Part shown: piece by piece, positions 54,769 through 64,000 of the stretch
Position numbering within the stretch: position 1 is the first letter of the stretch
How the letters are laid out: every line of letters begins with the position of its first letter
Program-made: the position numbers and the translations under genes
The notes under the pieces: generated by a model
Told to the model about the DNA's origin: nothing
What the model saw: the letters and a program-made list of their open reading frames with translations, nothing else
The model's database searches: none
Assembly (NCBI GenBank): GCA_034401135.1
Contig: JAWZSP010000007.1
Location: 2,294,001-2,358,000, forward strand
Source of the DNA: Volutella citrinella
Lineage: Eukaryota; Ascomycota; Sordariomycetes; Hypocreales; Nectriaceae
Direction of reading: 5' to 3'
DNA: 64,000 nt

Positions 54769-55892
54769 ATGGCTACCACCGAGCACTCAGAGGAGCTTGA
54801 GCACAAGCTCAATGGCAACAACTATGACCCCGAGTCAGCTCGCCTGGAGACTCTGCGAGAGTTCCGCACAGCCAACAGCGTGACAATGACACCCGAACTC
54901 TTCGAAAAGCTATACCTATCCCCCATGAACAATGTCAAAGGTGACCTACGATCTACCTTTGGCAACCCAACGCCTATGTATGTACTCTTCCCATGTACAT
55001 CTTGGTTCGTCCGCCAACCGACGACTGAAAGCTAATCGATGCCTTGTGAACAGTGCTCTGGTCGGTTTCATTATGGCGCTGACTCCCCTATCCTGCGACT
55101 TGATGGGTTGGGGAGGCGCTGGAGGAGGCGGTGCTGCTTCCAAGTACGTTGTTTGCCCAACCTCATCCTTCTGCTGCATCGGCCGAGTGCTAATAATGGT
55201 GGGCCAACAGCGGCATCTTCATCTTCATGGGAGGCATGCTCATGACTCTCGGTGGTATCCTTGAGTTCTTCCTCGGAAACAGCTTCCCTTCCATCGTCTT
55301 CTGCACCTACGGCGGCTTCTACTTCTCCTACGGAGCCACACTCATCCCATGGTTCGCTGCTTATGCCTCGTACGCCCCGGCCGATGCCGCGTCCCCAGCT
55401 GCTGGTCTCGCCACCACTGGTTTCAACGCAAGCTTTGGTACGTTCGTCCGAAGATCCAAATTACGAGACAGCCATTTTACTGACTCTGCCTTGTTAGCCT
55501 TTGTCCTTCTCCTCATGGGAGTCCTGACCACCCTCTTCTTTATCCTCTCCCTCCGAACCAACGTTGTCTTCGTCAGCATCTTCTTCAGCCTGATGATTGC
55601 CCTATACCTCCTCGCTGCCGCCTACTTTCAACTGGCAGCTGATGTTGTCGGAAACGCCAAGCTTGCTGGAAAGCTCATTGTCGTATGTACTCCTCGATTC
55701 ATCTCTGCGTGGCGGAACCGGCACTAACTGTTAGCACAGGGAGGTGGTGCCTGCGCCTTCGTCACGAGTCTCGGCGGTATCTATGTGTTCTTCGCTATTA
55801 TGCTCGCCATCATGGACTTCCCCTTCCAGATTCCCGTCGGCGACCTGTCGACTGTTGTGAAGGGCAAGAGCCAGAAGACCCGAAAGGATTAG
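54769..55892 (+). CDS. GPR1/FUN34/YaaH-family acetate transporter, 287 aa
   Basis: Plasma-membrane monocarboxylate (acetate/ammonium-related) transporter family, including yeast Ady2/Ato proteins and Aspergillus AcpA. Five exons: 54769-54977, 55054-55143, 55211-55437, 55498-55682 and 55740-55892. The four introns are 57-76 nt and every junction keeps the frame. The protein has a hydrophilic N-terminus, then the family signature GNPTPIALVGF spanning intron 1. Six hydrophobic segments follow: ALVGFIMALTPLSC, GIFIFMGGMLMTLGG, IVFCTYGGFYFSYGA, FVLLLMGVLTTLFFILS, NVVFVSIFFSLMIALYLL and ACAFVTSLGGIYVFFAIMLA. It ends with a Lys-rich cytosolic tail (KGKSQKTRKD). Length matches the family. Acetate as substrate is inferred from family. 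Confidence 0.94.
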
Positions 55893-58800
55893 AATGATTT
55901 TGCATTGCAAAATGGGAGTTGTATATTGCAAAACGGGGGTTGGGATACGAGGGTGGGAGAGTTGAACCAGTCAACACTCCAGCACCATGGACAGTATTTA
56001 TGGCGCGAATGAGAAAAGGGAATGGAGAGCCTGGTTTCGGTGCTAATTGTATCGACTGAGGCTGTTTAGTACTGAGACCGTTCAGCTTTTGTATTTTACT
56101 AGTGCGGCAAAGGATGAGTGCATACCGAATCTATCGCACGCTGCAGTTGAATGTTGTATCAAAACTCGATATTGAAGCGCCAGGTCCAGTACTCACACGC
56201 CCCGTAGGCCACATTGCGCAGATTACAGACTCATTTTTCTGAGATATCTCTTTGCCGGCTAGTAACCTCAAGTATTTTGTACAATACGTGCTTGGTCCTG
56301 CCATCGTCGGCATATACTAGCCTACGAGTTTGGATCGTACTTCAGATAAATTCACAAACCCATCAGTCTTGTCTTGCAACTACAATGCTGAATTAAGATG
56401 AACTTGATTGCTCTTCCTCTCGCTTAGCGCTTTACAGTCGCCCTACTCTCGAGTCAACCGCACGTTGAGGTAAAACTTGCTGGTTATGAGCAAGTGAACT
56501 AGGGCCGAAAAACAGGTCTGTTGTATCCCATCCAAGAACCAAAACAAACTCCAAGAACAAATATTATCAAACCCATCGATATTCCATGTGTTTCTTTGCG
56601 TCCACACCTGTCAATATTATACGTTTTGACGAATTATTACACAAAACCTAGGGAGAGTCTGTATGCTGACGAGACAAGAACTACCCTACACTTGCATGAT
56701 CTATGAGTTAGTTGAACACCAAGTCCATGTTTTAATGGCACTTGATGCACAGAAATGAAGTCGAAAAGCTTGAATGCTCTGTATTTGTGCCGACAGCGGA
56801 TACATCTGTGGCTTGGTGTGCAATGCCCAACCATTTAATTGAGCAATACAGCAATGCCAGCACTCAACATGACTCTGCGACTATAAGCCGAGTATTGCTC
56901 AACCATCTTCAGGGGCTTGGTAGATCTTCCACACTACTTTTCTACTGTTCTGACTGCCTCCAAGGCGCTTGGAGTTTCATCACATCACACAAGCCCCGCC
57001 GTGAGCCCAAACAACCAAGCCTTGTAGCAGTCCCCGCTGGGCCCCTGGTTTGCGGCCGGAGTTGACGTTGAGAAACTCGATGAGAAGCCCTGCTGTTGAC
57101 GGCGCCTACAGCAATGCAAGACTCGCCACTTTCTGACTGGGTGTACACCGCCAATTCTCAGCAAGTCCCGGCAAGGCTTCCGCCGGCCACGTTCGGAACC
57201 GCTTGCAATGCACAAGGGAGGCCGCTGCTGACCCACGCGGCACGCCAGTGTGAAGATCGACGCTGCAATGCACTCGCATCATATCCGAGGAACTGGAACT
57301 TCCCGAGGGTCTAGATACCCTCTTCCGCTTAACTGGAGCCCTGGCCTCTTTACGCGAGAAAGGAACATCACGCCCTTGTCCGGGAAGTCCCCCGACGCAA
57401 CTGGCAGGGGGCCGCATTACGCTTGTGGCCAGCAAACCCCGGGGCGTCATCGGCGGGTGTGCGACGGCGAAGTGGTGATGCCACCGTACATTGACGATTC
57501 AAACTAGCTGGCGGGCTAGCAACTTGGTCAACCAAGACAGTTGAGCTATCAGAAAAGCAGTTTCTAGAGCAAAGGGTGTCTGCGGAAGCTGCGAGGCGTT
57601 CAAGAAGGGAAACCGGTTCGTGGGAAATAAGCAGCCAAGGAGGTCGGGAACCCGCCAGGAGACTGGGGCTGCGCAGGAACCCGCGAGACAAGGACCACCG
57701 GGTGGTGATTAGTGATTACAAACCCGCTGCTCATCGTCGTGGGTCTTGCAAATCTCTCAGCTGTGGTCTGTTGCGTATGTCTCTCCATTCCATGGCCTTC
57801 TCCACTCAGAAGTCTTCGGCAACGCAGGAGTTGCGCAACCGGTGGCGAGAAACTCCTATCCACTCTTGACAAATAGGTCCGCCACCCCTCACATTCCAGG
57901 AACCAGGGGAGGGCAGGCCGGCGGGGTTTTTGCTGCAGGAGATTACCGCGCCAAGGCGAGACATATCCGCTTCGATCCCGGGAGTCTGGGCTACAAGATC
58001 GGAGGAACGGGGTGTGGGCGTTGTCCAGAGGTTGCCTTGCGTCAACGCAACGACTATCTGGTCTGGATCTTGAGCAAGTGGACCAAGGCCCTCATGTCTC
58101 GCGCCGAGCCACGAAGAAGCGGCGTAATCTCCATAGCTCGAGCAGATCCGCCCCATAAGGCGGGGTTAGGTTCAGGGACACGATTGCCCCTAACGATGCA
58201 GGAGCCCAGGATCGTGCAGCTGTTGAAAGGACAAGCAAATAGTCTACGGTCCCAGCATCTGACTCCCTTCTGAGTTCAGTTGTCGAGCCCGGCTGCCCAG
58301 CCTGCCCAATGCCGCTCGTCCTCACCGGGAATCGCTAGTCAGAGAATTAGTTGCCAAAGAATGCAACTAAGCCCCCTGGGCCGCTGTTGGCGCGAGCACT
58401 AGCGTACCGACCCGAGCCGTTGCTTCGCACTAAGCAGTCACCCAGACTCGCCGCCCTCTGTTTCGCTGTTGGCTGCATCTCCCTGTCCCTGTTTCCACCT
58501 GGGCGAATCGACCTGTCGACTTCTGGCTCCCTCTTGGGGAATAGTATGCGAGGTTGAACTCGACGCGAGCAAGTCCAGACCCTGTAGCTTGGCAACTCGG
58601 TGCAGCCGCTACCGAATGTCGACGAGCAGACATATCGAGACATTTCCTGCAGGAACTTCCAAAAACTTCCAGGAAGTGTCCCGTTCACAGAGTCCACGTG
58701 CCTGGGACCCCACGGCACCCTGACGCCATTCCGAAGGGACTGACATGCACACTCCTCGGGCCAGGATCCTGCTCCCGACGCCTGCATCATGATCTTGTTG

Positions 58801-60628
58801 AATGTTGACCGAGGGTGTGCGCTCTTCGGTGTCGCCGCAGCAAGACACGATGGCACCGCCCTATCACGACTCTCCCTGATCCACGGGGTCCTCTAAACCA
58901 TCTGCGAAAACGGGAATTGCTCGTGTGGCGCACGCAAACGTCAGTAGCCGAACGGTTCCCTAGGTAAGCCCGGTAGCGAGCCCCGGTCCCATAAGGAGGA
59001 CGCACTTGCGCCCTTCGCTCCACACGCCCTCTCCCGGCACGGGATTGAGATTCGAGCTGCTGAATGCCTCCACAACTGAACAACCAGGGAAGCACAGTGC
59101 GCGAACACTGCCGTAATCCTTCACAGTGCGTGACGGGGGACCCGAGGAATTAAGTGATTGGCAAACAGGGGACATGACTCGAGCTTCTGAAAATTTGGAC
59201 GCAGTTGGCGATTGGCTGAAGACGGTGGGTTAAAATGTTGGCGGCGGCGGCCTCTCATCCTCGCTGGCTCACTGGACAGGAAGAGGACCTCGCTTGGTAG
59301 GGTCATAGATACGCCGGGGACCCGAGAGAATGGTAGACGAGGGTGGCACGAGCACTTCCCCATGTGGTTCCATTTTATGGGCCACATGTGCCATGGTTCG
59401 TTCAATCGTACGCGGATCGATTGACTTGTTAATTAGGCCACCAGGTGGTGATAGCTCCCAGCCTGGGCATACTCGCAATCCGAGTGGATTCCGCGATCAT
59501 CATGCTTGGGCTTTTGCGTCTAGGTTTGGTGTGTCACGGCCGTAGACGATAACCTGCAGCGGCCGGGCTTGCTCTGGGTTTGAGGAGATATCAATATAAC
59601 GCCAGATATGCAATATCGTGATGCTAGGCCCGGAATAGGGACCGCAAACTCTGTTTACGCGGCATTTTGTCCGCCAATTGCTGGGAACCACCGCTTAGTT
59701 TATGCAAATTACGGCGATGGAGAGAATGCACAAGCTAAAACCTATCAGTTGCCATGACAGAATATGTCTGCCTCCATCCATGTTTCCTGAGGACAGAATA
59801 GCTTGGGTGCAAGAACTTACTTCATGCCACAGATGGTTGGAGTAGGCTGTTCACGGAGGTAGCGTCAGAATAGGAATATGATGCATTGCCCCTAATCGTT
59901 AGTTGTAAGAAAATACCTCCTCTAAAATGAGAAACCAACTGAATTCCTCCCGTCCGCCTACCTAGGTTACTTTCTTCATTGACTGAATCCTGGGCTCGCA
60001 AGCCACCACTCCCTCTGGCGGTTGACTGATTGTGACTGAGTCGGCAGAGCGGGTATTGGCCACGTCGTGCGTACGCCAGGGAAGAGAGAGAAGGTATCAC
60101 TGTAGAGTGTAATCCCTGAGATTTTGGTAAACCTGGGTGAGGGTAAATGCGCGGGGCGTTGAACAGAGATTGGCTCACATCACATCACCTCGAGTACGGC
60201 CAAGGCCAATCCCATGACCTCAGCGGCCCAACTACTGTGGGGATTTGCTGGATACTGCTGGCCTCAATTCACCGCCGGATAGCCGGCTGCTAGCATTGAA
60301 TCCACAGGTACCAAGAACCTGAACGCACACAGGTCAGATGCGCTGCGGTGATGGCTTGATATGATAGCGTTTATCACCCACTGAGAGGGCTGTTGCCGAT
60401 AAGCCAAGGCCGGTTGTGGTGATGACAACAGCACCAGTACGTTTGAACATGTCAGCCCCGCTGTGCACTGCCACCAATTTCACCATTCTGTTGGGTGTTG
60501 TATGTTGTATGTTCCGACTGCTTGGATTCTATCTGAGTATCTCTTAGCAGTTGTACGAGTAGTACCAGGCGCAATGCGCAGGGAGTTTACCCATGCTTGA
60601 TCAACGAGAGGAACCTTCCGGCCTTGAC
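55893..60628. other. Long intergenic gap, no gene recognised
   Basis: About 4.7 kb between two convergent genes. The part 55,900-56,900 is A/T-rich. The part 57,000-59,500 is G/C-richer, with many open frames of 70-175 codons on both strands (for example plus 57746-58273, minus 58347-58856). None resembles a known family. An old degraded element is possible, but no element hallmarks such as terminal repeats or polymerase motifs were seen. Confidence 0.45.
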
Positions 60629-63041
60629 CTATCGCCAATATTGAGAAGGGCTACCTCGCGGCATTGGTACTTCTGTAGAGACTTCAAGCCTGCCTGTCCA
60701 GAAATTGTGTGGGTCACCAGGAGGGACGCTCATGCCAGGCTTCGCTTTCGCCTTGAGTTCCATGTACTTGGCCCTTCCATCCAGACGAAAGCGCTTCAGT
60801 TCCTGAAGGACATCCTTCATCGTCGACAACTGGGACCAAGATGGTGTGTTGAGCTTTGACGGCATAATTGCCATACACCACGCCGTATGAAAAACATAAG
60901 TCCTGTCAGGCGCACCCGCCAGGACTTGAGCTGGGGTAGTTGGTCCCAGGCCATCTCGAATATTGTTGTTCAACACCAACCTCCGATAGTCATTGATCAC
61001 GGTGTTGCGACTCGGCGCCTCCGTACCGATCCAGACCGAGACCGAGAAGGCTTCCCCATTCCATTCTATTTGGTGGGACAGGTACTCGCCTGCCTGTCGG
61101 TCCGACTGCGAGCTTGCCCCGTCTCGGACAGCCCCACTGGAATCCGTGCCCTCATCGAGGCCAGTTAGATGAGCCTGACGATCCGATGGCGGAGGGTGTT
61201 TCTCCCTTTCGCCATCAAAGAAGCTGAAACCACGATCACCAGTGTTCATCAATTCCTGGGCATCCAAATCATCAACGGCAGAGAATCCTTCTTCATGCGG
61301 GTCAGGTTCAAACTCCAACCTGAGGTGGACGAGACCTCTCAACGACTTAGGCGCCCGCCATGATGACGCTGCAGCACCAGCGGCATCATGAATGAATCGT
61401 TCTTGCTTAGATAAAAGGGTGAGGAAGTTGATCAACTTCGCGATAAGTGATCCCGTGGAGCGACGAGGGAGGCGTGTCAGTGTCAACGATGCTAGACGTG
61501 GATTCATGTCTGGGATAAAACCTTGGGAGTAGGCCTGCTCAGAACGTGACAGAACTGAGGTCTCGGCGATATATAGTCGGGCTATTGTTGAGAGGCCATC
61601 GGCAGTCAAGGTGGGGATTTGCGTGACAAGTGAGTGGTGTATTCTCAAAATTCGCAGGTTCGAAGCAAACACCGGCCTCAAGAAGTGTGCCAGGCCGAGA
61701 GCCCCGTGTAGTCTGGCGGATTTCGGCCAAGCATGTTCATGGGTCTTTGGAAGTACCAGCAACGGCATGGAATCGCACGACAACTGCTCCAGCTGACCTC
61801 GCGCCATCCTCAAGAATCTCTGGAGGCCAAAGCAGGATATCGAATTGTGAGACACTGCCAGGTGGGAGAGTCCAGACAGACTCTGATACGTGTCTTTGAC
61901 ATAACCTGCCTCTTCCGAGGCCAGTCTCCGCATGATAACATTGGTAGAATCCATCAAGATGGAATTCTGGCCGTCTGATCGGAAGGTAGAGGCTCCCTGG
62001 GGACCCGCAACTTCATCGGCCACGTAGATGGGTGCGTCGGCAAAATAGCGATTGGGGTGAGAGAATGAACCACTCCACTCGGACTCTTGCACCAGAGTAA
62101 ACGGTCCGTGCTGGGAAGTTCCCCGTTGCTCGGAAATTATCAACTTCCCTTCAACATCAAAATGAGCTTCGGATCGCAAGTCATGGGGGAGTGTGCAGTA
62201 GTATCTCAGGCCATCAAGCGCTTCATCCGTCACTCTGTTTTCACTGACGTCGATGCTCCAAAGGCGGGTGCCGAAAGCTTCAGCAAATGTGGTCAGGGTT
62301 GAGTCCTCTATTTCCCGCCGGCGAATTTTCAGAATCCGCAGGCTGGGGAGGAGAGTAGGCTGAGCCAGCGGCATTATGGAACCTGGGATGCCAGATGCGT
62401 CGAGGAATACTAAGTCACGGAGAATTGGAAGAAGAGGGAAACCGCCTAAGAGTGGGCGGGGACAGTCAGCGATGCTGAGGAGTAGGAGGCGTCGATTGCT
62501 CTGGTCCTTGTGCTGGCTTGCAAGGAAAACGCCTGGGTCCAAATCATCATGGCCATCAATCAGGATGCATTTCAAGTTTGGCAACAGGCCGAGGACTCGC
62601 GTGAGACTTTGGTTCATGGACATTTCTGACTGATCTGAAGCAAAGTTGTACGAGTCCTTAGCGAAACTCGTCGCATTGAGTACCTGGACGAGGGCTCGTG
62701 TGTCTGGCGAGGTGAGAGGGAGCTGGGCAAAGACAAAGCTGAACCACCACTCTACGTCTAGTGGCACGCCTCGGCGTCAGCGAAAATAGATCTAGGAGGG
62801 CACACATACAAGCCTATGGCTCGCTGCGAACGTTGGAAAGTTACGTACCATCTCCAGACAGCAGCCCTGCCTGTCTAACGGTCCGTAATGGGTCAAACCA
62901 GAGGCGTGGCGCAAAGACACGCCAGAAGCGCCAGTCAACGAGACAGAGCGCGGCGTAATCGCCCGGCGCAATGTAAGGCGCCACCAGTTTGAGCCAGTCC
63001 GGCCGGGAAATAGCTTCACTGTAGGAGGGGAGCGATGCCAT
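60629..63041 (-). CDS. F-box-like/leucine-rich repeat protein, 773 aa
   Basis: Fungal protein with an F-box-like N-terminus and leucine-rich repeats. A substrate-receptor role in a ubiquitin ligase is plausible but unproven. Exon 1 is 63041-62849 and exon 2 is 62757-60629. The intron 62758-62848 (91 nt, GTACGT, branch-like GCTGAC, ACTAG) joins LLSGD to DVEWWF in frame. The N-terminus reads MASLPSYSEAISRPDW, then YAALCLVDWRFWRVFAPRLW, the typical F-box-like start of this family. Next are FVFAQLPLTSPDTRALVQ and YNFASDQSE, then scattered LRRs: LLPNLKCILIDG, LPSLRILKIRR, LSHLAVSHNSISCFGLQRFL, SNLRILRIHHSLVTQIPTL. The C-terminal quarter has an acidic Ser-rich insert and ends with a basic helix (KRFRLDGRAKYMELKAKAK). 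Confidence 0.88.
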
Positions 63042-64000
63042 GGCTCAATCACAAGCGGCGCGATATGTGTCTGACCTTCGTCTGTCAAACGCCTTGATTG
63101 TGGGGCTTGGTGGCACAGAAGCCTCTGTGGTCGATGGTGGCCGCAAGAGCCAAGCCGGTACGTTCCCCAGAGGCGAAACCTGGCTTGACGCCCAGTAGAA
63201 CAATCGACTGGGTGCTCGGCGCAGAGGGAACAACTTGGGCGGACGCCTCGTTTCGTGTCGAAGTATCGAACAGCAGATCTACTCACAACAGGCGGGGTCC
63301 CCACCACAGGCGTGCGCACTGGCCGCTTTGAGATCCTTCACACACCCACCTTGGCAGAACAGCCGAGAGACGAAGGCAAGATGGATGCGCGAAGATGAAG
63401 CGGTGCGAAAGCTCGAAAGTGAGTGTTACTGGCAAAGCGCCTCATCAACTTGCGACTCTAGAGAGAGGGGCGGGGCAAGGTCAGGAGAGGGCAGGGGGGC
63501 TTGCTTCTGTCTGGGGCGTACGCCAACGGGACACTGCATCCCATGACGTAGCCGAGGCGCGGAATCGAGTAGGTAGGTGGGCAGGGGTGGAGCAACGTCG
63601 GACTGTAGAAAGGATTTCGATAAGCGTGACGGTGCCATGCACGATGGTCGCGATGCTCGGGTACGATTCTGGGTTGCAGGATCGACGACCGGGGCTATGG
63701 CCATCAGAGGGGAAATCGTAGCGATTGGAGTCGTTGCAGGTGAAGACGCCGGCGAAGAAAGACGTGCTGCTTCGGCTAGGTTGCCAAGATGCCAGGCTAT
63801 GGAGGCCTATGAGCGATGTTGAGTGAGCTCGGCGGTAGATCCACCGGGCGTTGTCATGTCCGAGATGTGATAGATCGCCTCTGCTGGGAGAACATCACAT
63901 GCCACTAACAACTCGCACAATGTTGCTATTCCTAGCACTGGGACAACAGCAGTCCCGAGGGCAGACAGCACTGGAGGTGGCGGAGATGGAAGCTAGAGTT
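63042..64000. other. Right-edge region upstream of the F-box/LRR gene
   Basis: 959 bases to the window edge. It holds the LRR gene promoter. G-rich, purine-rich sequence (63,360-63,600) is present. No start codon or coding segment of a further gene can be supported. Confidence 0.5.

Noticed and set aside
57746..58273. 175-codon plus-strand open frame in the gap before the LRR gene
   Set aside because: No domain or transposon motif, and several competing frames on the other strand. Not supportable as a gene.

Overview
The window comes from a filamentous ascomycete (Pezizomycotina), most likely a sordariomycete such as a member of the Hypocreales. The class-level placement is inference. The evidence is eukaryotic gene structure with short introns (mostly 52-91 nt, GTAAGT/GTATGT/GTGCGT donors, CTAAC/CTGAC branch points), wide intergenic gaps, a Zn(II)2Cys6 regulator, a 2EXR protein, a giant NACHT-ankyrin NLR-like protein, a GPI-anchored Thr-rich wall protein and a fungal RNA-dependent RNA polymerase. 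No rRNA, tRNA, intact transposon or CRISPR array was recognised by eye.

Layout. 1-563 (-): 5' part of SDA1 (ribosome biogenesis), running off the left edge. 1102-2334 (-): mitochondrial phosphate carrier, three exons. 4291-10602 (-): single-exon 2103-residue NACHT-ankyrin STAND protein. 11552-11845 (-): small two-exon gene for a Gln/Tyr/Ser-repeat, prion-like protein. 15779-17286 (+): zinc alcohol dehydrogenase, three exons. 21955-24024 (+): mucin-like GPI cell-wall protein. 29219-31470 (+): ankyrin protein with a Ser/Pro-rich N-terminus. 32222-33418 (-): short-chain dehydrogenase, four exons. 34354-34660 (-): newly resolved two-exon 84-residue protein. 40593-42002 (+): 2EXR protein. 42236-43558 (-): AflR-like Zn2Cys6 factor. 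43910-45523 (-): fusion of two EthD-like domains with an alpha/beta hydrolase. 46487-50370 (+): RNA-dependent RNA polymerase whose exon 1/exon 2 junction does not splice in frame conventionally. 54769-55892 (+): GPR1/FUN34/YaaH acetate-transporter family protein, five exons. 60629-63041 (-): F-box-like/LRR protein.

How they fit together. Housekeeping genes (SDA1, phosphate carrier) sit at the left. The rest looks accessory: self/non-self sensing (NACHT-ankyrin), RNA silencing (RdRP), wall or adhesion (Thr-rich GPI protein), and small-molecule metabolism (ADH, SDR, EthD-hydrolase beside its own regulator). About half of the window is non-coding, with several 4-6 kb gaps in which no gene could be supported. 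Triplet microsatellites dot these gaps.

The points most worth following are the RdRP reading-frame break, the NACHT-ankyrin gene with a prion-like small gene upstream on the same strand, the tandem EthD-hydrolase fusion paired with a transcription factor, and the two small spliced genes.
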